A stretch of DNA of 64,000 nt. It comes from JAHTBL01 sp038532735 (GTDB taxonomy: Bacteria; Pseudomonadota; Alphaproteobacteria; Rhodobacterales; Rhodobacteraceae). Where the stretch lies: contig JBCBAC010000010.1 in the NCBI GenBank assembly GCA_038532735.1, positions 1-64,000 of the forward strand. Direction: 5' to 3'. A model generated the notes under the pieces. It did not search any database, was not told the origin of the DNA, and was given only the letters and a program-made list of their open reading frames with translations. This document shows, piece by piece, positions 1 through 7,962 of the stretch. Position numbers and translations under genes: made by a program. Within the stretch, counting starts at the first letter, position 1, and every line of letters begins with the position of its first letter.

Positions 1-77
1 CCCTGATCCATCTTAAGTTGGCTGCAAACTGGTCCAAAATCTAGGACCACCTCTGGCATCACGATCCGTTGCCTCAT
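1..77 (-). other. possible 5' fragment of an unidentified gene at left edge
   Basis: A minus-strand frame is open from an ATG at 75-77 to the window edge (25 codons, beginning MRQRIVMPEVV) and is also open upstream of the ATG for about 13 codons. It lies about 60 bp downstream of the ABC ATPase stop, in the same direction. The residues look protein-like, but I do not recognise the family and the piece is too short to judge. It could be the next gene of the operon or chance. Confidence 0.2.
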
Positions 78-138
78 CTCTTTCACAATTTCGAAAGCCC
101 GTCCGTGTAACGCGAAAATGCCTTACGCCTTTCAGGGT

Positions 139-1134
139 TTAACTGACGCGTATGCCGTCTTTATCGAATGCGTAAGTGCTTTCTGGCCTGAACCCCAGAC
201 GAAGACTTTCACCTGTGGAAACCTGATGCTGTCCAAAAAGGCGCGCAGTGATCTGATGGTCATGAAGGTGGGCAACGACATTGGTATCCCCGCCAAGTTG
301 TTCCACATGACTAACGCGCACCGCAAGGGGCCCATCCTCAGCAACAAAGAGATCTTCGGGCCGTACCCCCATTACGCGCTCGTCGCCTGCACGCAGCAAC
401 TCTCCAGGGAAGAAGTTCATTGATGGCGACCCGAGAAATCCCGCGACAAACCGGTTTGCGGGGTTGTTGTAGAGCTCCATCGGGGTGCCAATCTGTTCGA
501 CGCGCCCATCGCGAAGGACCACAATCTTATCTGCGAGCGTCATTGCTTCCGTTTGGTCGTGGGTCACATAGATCATCGAAGCGCCAAGTTGTTTGTGCAG
601 GCTGGCGATCTCGAGACGTGTATTCATCCGCAACGCCGCATCGAGGTTGGAGAGCGGCTCGTCGAATAGAAAGAGCTTCGGCTCACGGACAATCGCGCGC
701 CCGATGGCCACACGCTGTCTCTGGCCGCCTGACAATTCCGAAGGGTAGCGGTCCAGATACGGCTCAAGATTAAGCATCTTCGAGGCCTTCTGCACTCGCT
801 CGTCGATGACCGCCTTGGTTTGCCGTTCCTGCTTGAGAGCAAGGGTCATGTTTCCGCGCACATTCAGGTGCGGGTAGAGGGCGTAGCTTTGAAACACCAT
901 TGCGATGCCACGCTTTGAAGGGGGCGTTAGGTTTACCTGATCGCCGCCGATATGGATGTCGCCGGACGTCACGTCTTCGAGGCCGGCAATCAAGCGCAGA
1001 AGCGTTGATTTTCCGCAACCGGATGGACCGACGAAAACAACAAATTCGCCTTCTTCCACATCAAGATTGATGTCTTTGAGGACGTGTACCTCTCCAAAGG
1101 ATTTGTTGACGTTTTCCAGAGATAGAGCAGTCAT
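139..1134 (-). CDS. sugar ABC transporter ATP-binding protein (MalK/UgpC type)
   Basis: Cytoplasmic ATPase that drives uptake through the two permeases encoded upstream. Visible motifs: Walker A GPSGCGKST (36-44), Q-loop Gln82, signature LSGGQ (134-138), Walker B ending FDEP (~157-160), H-loop His192, and a C-terminal TOBE-like part with GVRPEDL typical of MalK/UgpC proteins. Length 331 aa, slightly short for the family (about 350-370). The start overlaps the preceding oxidoreductase stop by 4 bp (ATGA), implying translational coupling. It is the last recognised gene of the murQ operon, so the imported sugar is inferred to be an amino sugar; the sequence alone does not fix the substrate. Confidence 0.95.
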   Translation of the reverse strand: MTALSLENVNKSFGEVHVLKDINLDVEEGEFVVFVGPSGCGKSTLLRLIAGLEDVTSGDIHIGGDQVNLTPPSKRGIAMVFQSYALYPHLNVRGNMTLALKQERQTKAVIDERVQKASKMLNLEPYLDRYPSELSGGQRQRVAIGRAIVREPKLFLFDEPLSNLDAALRMNTRLEIASLHKQLGASMIYVTHDQTEAMTLADKIVVLRDGRVEQIGTPMELYNNPANRFVAGFLGSPSMNFFPGELLRAGDERVMGVRPEDLFVAEDGPLAVRVSHVEQLGGDTNVVAHLHDHQITARLFGQHQVSTGESLRLGFRPESTYAFDKDGIRVS

Positions 1135-2165
1135 TTCAGGGTCTCCTCAAGTGTAACCGGCATGCCGGTACGGATGCTGTTATCAGCCGCCAAACAGATC
1201 GCGAGCGAACTGACAGCGTCGCTCATATGGCGGGTTAAATCGATATCTTCGGTGATGGCGCGCAGTATGTAGGCTTGCTCGGCGTTGCAAAGTTCTTGAT
1301 GGCCGGGCTCGTCTGGCATCTCGATGGATCGATCTCCCTGTGGTGTATGGACAAGGATGCCACCGACCTTGGTGTGGCCGTCTACATCAGACGATGCCCC
1401 TTTATTGCCATCCGTGATCGAGACTGCCCCGTTGGGGCTAACGATGTCTTTTACGAAGAAAGCCGTCTCAGACATCATGGGCCCCCATCCGGCCTCGTAC
1501 CATCCCACTGATCCATCTTCGAAGACCACTTGGAACTGGCCATAATTGTACATGTCTTCTGCGATTTCATCCGAGAGCCGAAGGCCCATACCGTTCACGC
1601 GGATCGGTTTTGCATCCGTGATCTGACACATGACATCGACGTAATGCACACCACAATCAACGATGGGGCTGGTCGTCTCCATCAGCGCCTTGTGGACGGT
1701 CCATTCATCACCGGAGGACTGCTGGTTGAGGTTCAACCGAAACACAAACGGACCACCAAGAGCGCGCGCTTCTTTGATCAGTCGCATCCAGGACGGATGG
1801 TGGCGAAGGATGTAGCCCACGACGAGCTTGCGACGTGTCGCAACGGCCTTATCAACGACGCGTTTTGCATCGCTGACAGTCATCGCAAGAGGCTTTTCGA
1901 CGAAGACATGAGCGCCTGCATCCATCGCAGCGACTGCAAAATCCGCGTGCGTGTCGGTGTAGGTCGCGATTACGGCCAAGTCTGGTTTCGTTGCATCAAG
2001 GGCCGCATAAAAGTCGTCGAAGATCGGATAGCTCGCGAGATCTGGATGGCTGACCTCGCCAGATCGGTTGACAAGCCCGACAATGCTGGCGTCGGGATGT
2101 TTGTGATGGGCAAGCGCATGGCTGAGCCCCATGTTGCCGAGACCCGCGACGAGAACACGGGTCAT
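1131..2165 (-). CDS. Gfo/Idh/MocA family NAD(P)-dependent oxidoreductase
   Basis: 344 aa. The N-terminal Rossmann fold is shown by VAGLGNMG (6-13), the family's EKP motif is at 90-92, and the D-x-x-x-H element (Asp170, His174) matches the usual catalytic region. The start is placed at the ATG at 2165, where MTRVLVAGLG begins the fold and overlaps the permease stop as ATGA; an upstream in-frame extension is not family-like. The family covers sugar dehydrogenases, oxidoreductive epimerising steps and the NAD-dependent glycosidases of GH109. Lying between permease and ATPase genes of the murQ operon, it probably acts on the imported sugar or its glycoside, but the exact reaction cannot be read from the sequence. 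Confidence 0.9.
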   Translation of the reverse strand: MTRVLVAGLGNMGLSHALAHHKHPDASIVGLVNRSGEVSHPDLASYPIFDDFYAALDATKPDLAVIATYTDTHADFAVAAMDAGAHVFVEKPLAMTVSDAKRVVDKAVATRRKLVVGYILRHHPSWMRLIKEARALGGPFVFRLNLNQQSSGDEWTVHKALMETTSPIVDCGVHYVDVMCQITDAKPIRVNGMGLRLSDEIAEDMYNYGQFQVVFEDGSVGWYEAGWGPMMSETAFFVKDIVSPNGAVSITDGNKGASSDVDGHTKVGGILVHTPQGDRSIEMPDEPGHQELCNAEQAYILRAITEDIDLTRHMSDAVSSLAICLAADNSIRTGMPVTLEETLK

Positions 2166-3001
2166 TTTACTGCACCTGACGTCAGTCCTCTGATCAGTTG
2201 CCGCGAGAATACGACGTAAAGGACCAATACCGGCAGGATTGCCATCGAAAGTGCCGAAAGCACGGCGTTCCAATCGGTTACGAATTGCCCGATGAAGACC
2301 TGCGAACCTAGTGTCAGTGTTTTGGTCTCCTCAGCTGGCGCCAGGATGAGTGGAAACCAAAGGTCGTTCCAGATCGGTATCATATTGAAAACCGCAACAG
2401 TCGCCATCGCAGGCCTCACGAGCGGCAAAACCAATCTGAAAAAGATCGTGTATTCAGAAAGTCCGTCGATACGTCCCGCGTTCTTAAGATCGTCTGACAC
2501 TTGCCGCATGAACTCGCTCAGGATGAAGACGGCGAGTGGCAAACCTTGCGCCGTATAGACAAGGATCAACGCCCAAAGGGTGTTCACAAGACCAGTCGCC
2601 ACCATCATCTCAAGGATTGCGACAGTACCGATCCGGATTGGGATCATGATCCCAAGCGCAAGATACAATCCCATGATCAAGTTACCGCGGAACCGATACT
2701 CGCTAAGCGCATAGGCCGCCATGGCGCCGAACAAGAGCACGAAGAACAGCGAGGCGACCGTGACGGTCATCGAGTTTTGAAAATACAGAAGGAAATCCCC
2801 CTGCCTCATGACAGTTTCGTAGCCAATGGTTGAAAAACTCTCGGCATCGGGGAAAGCCAATGGCTCACGAAAAATGGCCCGGCGTTCCTTGAAGCTGTTG
2901 ATAAGGATAACAAACACCGGAAAGAGCGCGATAAGGGTATAGAGAATGAGCGCTCCGTGCATCATCACGGCATTCAGCGGATTTGAGCGTGCTTTATTCA
3001 T
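2162..3001 (-). CDS. carbohydrate ABC transporter permease (MalG type)
   Basis: 279 aa inner-membrane permease with about six hydrophobic segments. The cytoplasmic coupling loop reads NAGRIDGLSEYTIF, a good match to the EAA motif that contacts the ATPase. The N-terminal helix is followed by the FKERRAIFREPLAFP stretch common in MalG-like subunits. It follows the MalF-type permease by 9 bp and overlaps the oxidoreductase start by 4 bp, so all are in one transcript starting from murQ. Substrate is inferred to be amino sugar from context only. Confidence 0.94.
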   Translation of the reverse strand: MNKARSNPLNAVMMHGALILYTLIALFPVFVILINSFKERRAIFREPLAFPDAESFSTIGYETVMRQGDFLLYFQNSMTVTVASLFFVLLFGAMAAYALSEYRFRGNLIMGLYLALGIMIPIRIGTVAILEMMVATGLVNTLWALILVYTAQGLPLAVFILSEFMRQVSDDLKNAGRIDGLSEYTIFFRLVLPLVRPAMATVAVFNMIPIWNDLWFPLILAPAEETKTLTLGSQVFIGQFVTDWNAVLSALSMAILPVLVLYVVFSRQLIRGLTSGAVK

Positions 3002-3010
3002 GTCATCCCC

Positions 3011-3925
3011 TCAAAGCTGATAGCGGCGCATCCGGGTCTGGATGCCGAATAGATAAATGCAGACCCCCACCAGAATGATCGCGAACATCGCCCCTGCGAT
3101 CGCAGACCCCATATGGGGATCGCCCAGTTGAAGCTGGAAGCCAAAGAACGTCCGGTACATGAACGTGCCAAGAATATCCGTGGAGAAGTCAGGCCCAGCG
3201 AGTGCGCCCTGGGCGGCATAGATCAGATCAAAAGCGTTGAAATTGCCAACGAATGTCAGGATCGAAATGATTCCGATAGAAGGAAGGATCAACGGCAGTT
3301 TGATTTTCCAAAACGCCGCCAAACCCGTAATTCCATCGACCTCACCCGCCTCTAGAATTTCTTCTGGAATGGTCAGCAGCGCCGCATAGATCAGCATCAT
3401 CGGGATGCCAACGAACTGCCAGACTGAAATCAGAGCCAGAGTTGTCAGTGCATACTCTTCCTTGCCCAGCCAAGGCGCATAAAGGAATTTGAGGCCAATC
3501 GCGTCCAACATTCCTGGGGCAATCCCCCAGATCGGCGACAGAATGAGTTTCCAGGCAAAACCAACAATCACAAATGATAGAATTGTTGGAATGAAGATGG
3601 CCGACCGATAAAGAGCGGCAAAGCGCAATCGTGGGTGACTGAGAAGCGCAGCCAGGGCAATCCCGATTGGGTTCTGCACAAGCATATGGATGATGAAGAA
3701 CCAGAAGTTGTTGCCCAGAGCATTCCAGAATTGTTCAGCCCAGATGGGATCAAAGAAAAGCGTCCGGAAATTGTCCAATCCGACAAAGACCCGTTCCTGC
3801 TCAACACGCGTATACAGTGCAAGTCTCAGCGTATTGAACAGCGGCAAAATCATCACGGCAGTGTAGATGATCACAGCAGGCGCAAGGAACACGAGGATAT
3901 GCCAGCGAAAGCGGGTTCTGTTCAT
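3011..3925 (-). CDS. carbohydrate ABC transporter permease (MalF/UgpA type)
   Basis: 304 aa inner-membrane protein with about six transmembrane segments and the coupling-loop EAA motif EAGEVDGITGLAAFWKI followed by LPLILP, typical of MalF/UgpA-type sugar permeases. It pairs with the MalG-type permease 9 bp downstream. A 70-bp gap with a strong 10-bp hairpin separates it from the binding-protein gene upstream. Probable first step of amino-sugar uptake. Confidence 0.94.
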   Translation of the reverse strand: MNRTRFRWHILVFLAPAVIIYTAVMILPLFNTLRLALYTRVEQERVFVGLDNFRTLFFDPIWAEQFWNALGNNFWFFIIHMLVQNPIGIALAALLSHPRLRFAALYRSAIFIPTILSFVIVGFAWKLILSPIWGIAPGMLDAIGLKFLYAPWLGKEEYALTTLALISVWQFVGIPMMLIYAALLTIPEEILEAGEVDGITGLAAFWKIKLPLILPSIGIISILTFVGNFNAFDLIYAAQGALAGPDFSTDILGTFMYRTFFGFQLQLGDPHMGSAIAGAMFAIILVGVCIYLFGIQTRMRRYQL

Positions 3926-3948
3926 TGGTCAATCTCCGGAGAAAATTT

Positions 3949-3975
3949 CCCTGGGCGCGAAGGAGGCGCCCAGGG
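3949..3975 (-). promoter_or_regulatory. intergenic hairpin between binding-protein and permease genes
   Basis: Arms CCCTGGGCGC (3949-3958) and GCGCCCAGGG (3966-3975) pair perfectly around a 7-nt loop. No long T-run follows on the minus strand (AAATTTTCTC). Position just after the solute-binding gene suggests an mRNA-stabilising or partial-termination hairpin that raises binding protein over permease, as in malE-malF; this role is inferred. Confidence 0.7.
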
Positions 3976-3995
3976 TCAGGGGCAGCAGTGGGAGG

Positions 3996-5249
3996 TTACT
4001 GCTGCGGTTCGTACCAGCTGGAAAGACCGGTCTGGAGCTCTTCGCCAAGAGCTTCGGGCGTCGACATACCCTTGATGGCAGCAACCGACGCACCCCAGGT
4101 TTCGTTTTCGAGGTTCGGCGTCCCGCGTGACAAAATCTGGTAGGTCGAGCGGATAGTGCTTTCACATTCCTCGCGCCAGCTGACGAATTCAGCGGCAAGC
4201 GGGTCGGCTATCTCTACGGGCGTTGACGACAACGGGAAGAAACCTGGCAATGCGTTCGCGAAGATTTCCGCGAAGGCAGGGCTCGCGACCCAAGCAAGGA
4301 ACGTCCGCGCTGCATCCGGATTGTCCGTGGAAGCATTCATCCCGATACCGATATCCGTATGATCAGAGATATAGCATGTGTCGCCTGCGTTCCGCACCGG
4401 CGGCTTGAAAGCGCCCATCTCGAAGTCGGCCAGATTGTTGAAGCCCGAGACTTCCCAAGAACCGGCCGGGTAGATCGCGGCGCGTCCCAGCGTAAAGATG
4501 TTCTGGCTGTCGGGGTAGGTCTGTGCCTCGTATCCGTCACCCAGATAAGCGCCCCAGCGCGCAAGCGCTGCATAAGGCGCAGTCCAGGCCTCATCGGTCA
4601 GCTTCTGCTCACCCGCGATCAGAGCAAGACGACCTTCCTCACCTTTCCAGTAATTCGGGCCGATATTGTTATAGCCCATAGTGGCAGCTTCCCACTGATC
4701 ATTGGTGCCCATTGCCATCGGGATGTAGCTGCCGTCCTCCTTGATCGTCTCGAGCGCGGCGAAGAACTCCTCTTCCGTCTCAGGCACCGAGATGCCGAGC
4801 TCCTCGAAGGCTTCTTTGTTGTAAATGAAGCCGTGGATCACAGATGCCATCGGCACGCAGAAGCTGGCGGAGCCATCGTCTGTTTGCCAAGCTGACTTTG
4901 CAACATCAGAAAAATTGCCCATCGCATCGAGATCGCTGAGATCAGCAAGATGACCGGCATCATAAAGAGCAAGCGATGCGTCGAATGGGCGACATGTGAT
5001 CAAATCGCCAGCAGAGCCCGCATCAAGCTTCGAATTCAGAACGGCATTATACTCAGCAGGAGCGGATGGTGTGAAATTCACCTTGATGCCCGGGTGTTCG
5101 GCCTCGAACGCTGGAATGATTTGATCTTGCCAAAGTGTCAGATCATCGTTCCTCCAGCTTTCGATCGTGAGCGTGACGTCCTGTGCATGAACGCTGGTCG
5201 CGACCAGCGCCGTACTCAAAAGCGCGAGTTTCAAAGTATTGCGTGTCAT
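3996..5249 (-). CDS. extracellular sugar-binding protein of ABC transporter
   Basis: 417 aa, family 1 solute-binding protein. A clean signal peptide ends at ATSVHA, with mature protein probably starting at Gln23 (QDVTLTIESW). The body has the expected lengths and features of periplasmic sugar-binding proteins, including AALETIKEDG and the GRAAIYPAGSWE segment near the sugar cleft. A ribosome site GGGAGACC precedes the ATG. It follows murQ by 20 bp in the same operon, so it probably captures MurNAc, GlcNAc or a small amino-sugar glycoside in the periplasm. Confidence 0.94.
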   Translation of the reverse strand: MTRNTLKLALLSTALVATSVHAQDVTLTIESWRNDDLTLWQDQIIPAFEAEHPGIKVNFTPSAPAEYNAVLNSKLDAGSAGDLITCRPFDASLALYDAGHLADLSDLDAMGNFSDVAKSAWQTDDGSASFCVPMASVIHGFIYNKEAFEELGISVPETEEEFFAALETIKEDGSYIPMAMGTNDQWEAATMGYNNIGPNYWKGEEGRLALIAGEQKLTDEAWTAPYAALARWGAYLGDGYEAQTYPDSQNIFTLGRAAIYPAGSWEVSGFNNLADFEMGAFKPPVRNAGDTCYISDHTDIGIGMNASTDNPDAARTFLAWVASPAFAEIFANALPGFFPLSSTPVEIADPLAAEFVSWREECESTIRSTYQILSRGTPNLENETWGASVAAIKGMSTPEALGEELQTGLSSWYEPQQ

Positions 5250-5269
5250 CGAGGTCTCCCTTGGGTTGG

Positions 5270-6154
5270 TTAGTCGAGCCGCGCCAAGGCGGCGCGTAGG
5301 TTTCCTTCGGTTTCACGAAGGAGGTGTTGGGCTGCAGCAAGGGTGTGTCCCCGTGCAACCAGAATGGCAGGTTTAACGAGACCATCGGCGACCTCTAGCG
5401 CGGAAGCGGCGGCCTCATCGCTGACCTTGGCAATATGCGAGACCATGCCAGCGGCCCGGGCACGAAGCTTAGTGTTGTCGGCGCGCAGATTGACCATCAT
5501 GCCGTCATGAACGTGACCAAGTTCAATTGCCATCAGCGTCGAGAGCATGTTGAGCGCGATTTTCTGCGCGGTACCTGCACCCATGCGCGTTGAGCCTGAA
5601 AGAACTTCGGGCGGTGTCGCAAGAAGAATGGGATGATCTGACATTTCCAGAAGGGGCGCGCCTATATTATTGGCGATCCCGATGGATTTGGCCCCCGCTA
5701 CGCTAGCAAGTCGCACAGCCTCCAAGGTGTAAGGGGTTGAGCCGCTAGCGGACACGCCGATCAAGGCATCGATTTCCGAAAGGGTTGAAAGCGCGTCATC
5801 AAGGTCCGAAATATCGTCTTCGGTTCCACCGTGCATCTCAACACCCGTCGGAAGACCGCCGGCCATGTGGATGCGCAATTGCTTAGGCGAGATCGAAAAG
5901 GTCCCGCCGAGCTCTTGTGCATCTGCAGCAGCCATCAGCCCGGACGAACCTGCGGCAACATAATGCACGACGCCGCCGCCCCGAATGGTCTCGGCAAGCG
6001 CGACTGCGGCGCGGGCGATGTCCGGGGCCGCATCGCGCACCGCGGCAGCCGCAGCAATTTGACCATCAGCCAGAACCGCAGCCGCATCGACACGGGCACA
6101 CGCATCCAGACCGACGGCCTTGTCGTGCAGTGCTTCTGTACGCGTTTTGATCAT
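5270..6154 (-). CDS. murQ: N-acetylmuramic acid 6-phosphate etherase
   Basis: Cleaves the D-lactyl ether of MurNAc-6-phosphate to GlcNAc-6-phosphate and D-lactate in the cytoplasm. The start MIKTRTEALHD is supported by GAGGGG upstream; it gives 294 aa, normal for the family. The SIS fold is evident (AAGSSGLMAAADAQE; GVSASGSTPY). Both catalytic glutamates of characterised MurQ are conserved: Glu81 in DAQELGGTF (DASECPPTF in E. coli) and Glu112 in GGTEDD. The GSTRMGAGTAQK motif is also present. First gene of the leftward operon, divergent from a BadF kinase. No MurP-type PTS transporter or anmK is in the window. Confidence 0.96.
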   Translation of the reverse strand: MIKTRTEALHDKAVGLDACARVDAAAVLADGQIAAAAAVRDAAPDIARAAVALAETIRGGGVVHYVAAGSSGLMAAADAQELGGTFSISPKQLRIHMAGGLPTGVEMHGGTEDDISDLDDALSTLSEIDALIGVSASGSTPYTLEAVRLASVAGAKSIGIANNIGAPLLEMSDHPILLATPPEVLSGSTRMGAGTAQKIALNMLSTLMAIELGHVHDGMMVNLRADNTKLRARAAGMVSHIAKVSDEAAASALEVADGLVKPAILVARGHTLAAAQHLLRETEGNLRAALARLD

Positions 6155-6178
6155 GCGATTCCCCTCATTAACCCATAG

Positions 6179-6195
6179 AATACCATTACAATACC
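6179..6195 (-). promoter_or_regulatory. candidate GntR operator upstream of murQ
   Basis: Read on the minus strand, GGTATTGTAATGGTATT consists of two GGTATT half-sites 11 bp apart (one helical turn). It is 14/17 identical to the element at 6301-6317, in opposite orientation, and ends 24 bp before the murQ start. A GntR gene lies in the divergent operon, so it is the likely binder (inference). Confidence 0.6.
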
Positions 6196-6256
6196 TTTTG
6201 TCTACAACTTCTTCCAAAGGGTGAGGTTCACTTATTATAAAGCTAATTTCTGAGAT

Positions 6257-6266
6257 TTAGCGCTAA
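6257..6266. promoter_or_regulatory. perfect 10-bp palindrome in divergent nag/mur promoter region
   Basis: TTAGCGCTAA is self-complementary. GCTAATTT recurs at 6242-6249 and 6262-6269. The surrounding 6230-6300 stretch is strikingly A/T-rich (TTATAA, AAAATATAAAA) and must hold both divergent promoters. The role is unknown; it may be a second regulator site. Confidence 0.35.
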
Positions 6267-6300
6267 TTTGGTCTCTATTAGGCCTTTTAAAAATATAAAA

Positions 6301-6317
6301 GGTATTGTATAGGTATC
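6301..6317 (+). promoter_or_regulatory. candidate GntR operator upstream of amino-sugar kinase
   Basis: GGTATTGTATAGGTATC repeats the 17-bp element at 6179-6195 on the other strand and ends 24 bp before the ATG at 6342. The two copies are about 122 bp apart, so they could serve the two divergent promoters separately or be bridged by a looped repressor. Confidence 0.6.
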
Positions 6318-6341
6318 TTTATGATGAAGGTGGCAAACACG

Positions 6342-7199
6342 ATGGTACTTGCCGTGGATGGCGGCGGCACACGATGCCGTGTCGCGCTCTCCGACGACCA
6401 AGGGACCACGGTAGCCGAAACAGGATGCGCCAATGTTTCGACAGATTTTGATGGCGGGATTCGCGAGATCCTGAAAGGCCTCAACGACCTTGCCCGCGCC
6501 TCCAAAATCGCGCCGGAAGTACTTAAAGGGTTACCAACATTCGTTGGACTTGCGGGCGTCACTGGGCCTGCCATGGCCGACCGCCTTCACGCCGCGTTGC
6601 CTTTCAATATTGTTCGCATTGAAGATGACCGCCCAGCCGCACTCCGTGGTGCACTGGGCGCACGGGATGGCGTTATTGCGCATTGTGGCACCGGGTCGTT
6701 CTACGGCGTGCAAATTGATGGAGAGATGCGCCTCTCAGGCGGCTGGGGCCCAGTGTTAGGCGACGAAGCGTCTGCGCAATGGATCGGTCGGACCGCTCTT
6801 GGTGTAGCGCTTGAAACCGTAGATGGCCGTTCCGAAACCTCCGATCTTGCCGAAGCACTTTTAGACAAGTTCAAGGGTGCGCCTGGGATCGTGCGCTTTG
6901 CTACGACAGCTGACCCGAAATCGTTTGGTGCTTTGGCGCCGGAGGTGACCGAAGCAGCGAGACATGGCGATGCTTTAGCGATCCACGTCATGCGAGCTGG
7001 TGCCGCTGAGATCACGCGAAGCCTTGTGTCTATCGGCTGGCGACCAGGGCTGGCTCTCTGCTTGACGGGTGGGATTGGCCACCATTTCGGCAGCTATCTT
7101 GCCGAAGATATGAGGATCGAGCTGGAGGCGCCGCTTGGCCCGCCGCTGGAAGGTGCGATCGCTCTCGCACGAGACCTTGCCAAGGAGCATGCAAGATGA
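6342..7199 (+). CDS. BadF/BadG-family N-acetylglucosamine / N-acetylmuramic acid kinase
   Basis: 285 aa ASKHA-fold sugar kinase. Motifs: phosphate-1 AVDGGGTRCRVAL at the N-terminus, phosphate-2 HCGTGSFYGV, the family GWGPVLGDEAS segment, and adenosine loop LTGGIG near the C-terminus. The start at 6342 is preferred over the ATGs at 6321/6324 because AAGGTGG sits 8 nt upstream and the protein then begins exactly at the phosphate loop. BadF-family kinases include NagK and the MurK enzyme that phosphorylates both GlcNAc and MurNAc; lying opposite murQ, a dual role is likely here (inference). Its stop overlaps the GntR start as ATGA. Confidence 0.92.
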   Translation: MVLAVDGGGTRCRVALSDDQGTTVAETGCANVSTDFDGGIREILKGLNDLARASKIAPEVLKGLPTFVGLAGVTGPAMADRLHAALPFNIVRIEDDRPAALRGALGARDGVIAHCGTGSFYGVQIDGEMRLSGGWGPVLGDEASAQWIGRTALGVALETVDGRSETSDLAEALLDKFKGAPGIVRFATTADPKSFGALAPEVTEAARHGDALAIHVMRAGAAEITRSLVSIGWRPGLALCLTGGIGHHFGSYLAEDMRIELEAPLGPPLEGAIALARDLAKEHAR

Positions 7200-7945
7200 A
7201 TGTCGTAGAATATCTTCGGCCCGAAGGCTGGCTTGGCGAAGCCGGGGGGCCACGATACGTACAACTCAGGCAACGGCTCGAAAGCGGCATTGAGAGCGGC
7301 GTTCTACCACCAAACTCATCGCTACCTCCAGAACGTGAGATCGCCGAGATAACGGAATTGTCCCGTGTCACCGTTAGAAAGGCCATTCAGGAGTTGGTAC
7401 GCGAAGGGCTGGTCGAGCAACGCCAAGGATCAGGCTCGTTTATACGCGAGCCTCTGAACAGGATGGAGCAGTCTCTGTCGCATCTAACCTCGTTTACCGA
7501 AGACATGGCACGACGTGGTATGGACACGACATCTCGGTGGCTTGAACGCGGTGTATTTCTTGCGACCCCCACTGAGACCCGCGCACTTAATCTCGAAGAT
7601 AATGCCGAAGTGGCTCGGATTTACCGCCTTCGTGAAGCTGGCGAGCGACCGATGGCTTTAGAGCGCGCTTCCTTGCCAACTGATCTCCTACCCAATCCGC
7701 TCAATGTCACGACCTCGCTCTATGAGGTTTTGAACAAAAGCGGATTTCGACCCGTTCGTGCGGTCCAGAAGATTTCCGCCGTTAATCTTGCAGCGCGCGA
7801 AGCTGAGCTTCTCTGCGTTGCAGAGGGGTCTGCTGGGCTGTCGATTGAACGAACCTCTTTTCTTGCCAGCGGGCGCGTTGCAGAGCTCACGCGTTCGCTC
7901 TATCGCGGTGACGCCTACGACTTTGTGGCCGAGCTGCGCCTCTGA
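7196..7945 (+). CDS. GntR-family (HutC/UTRA) transcriptional regulator
   Basis: 249 aa. Residues about 18-85 form the GntR winged helix (PPEREIAEITELSRVTVRKAIQELVREGLVEQRQGSGSFI). The remainder fits a UTRA ligand-binding domain, which in relatives senses sugar phosphates such as GlcN-6-P or GlcNAc-6-P. It is translationally coupled to the kinase and followed by deaminase and nagA. It is the obvious candidate to bind the paired 17-bp elements at 6179-6195 and 6301-6317 and release them when an amino-sugar phosphate accumulates. Confidence 0.93.
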   Translation: MNVVEYLRPEGWLGEAGGPRYVQLRQRLESGIESGVLPPNSSLPPEREIAEITELSRVTVRKAIQELVREGLVEQRQGSGSFIREPLNRMEQSLSHLTSFTEDMARRGMDTTSRWLERGVFLATPTETRALNLEDNAEVARIYRLREAGERPMALERASLPTDLLPNPLNVTTSLYEVLNKSGFRPVRAVQKISAVNLAAREAELLCVAEGSAGLSIERTSFLASGRVAELTRSLYRGDAYDFVAELRL

Positions 7946-7962
7946 CCGAAAGGCACTTAGAT

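Noticed and set aside
6321..6341. Earlier start of the amino-sugar kinase at the ATG pair 6321/6324
   Set aside because: No ribosome site upstream of it; AAGGTGG inside this stretch serves the ATG at 6342, where the family N-terminus begins.
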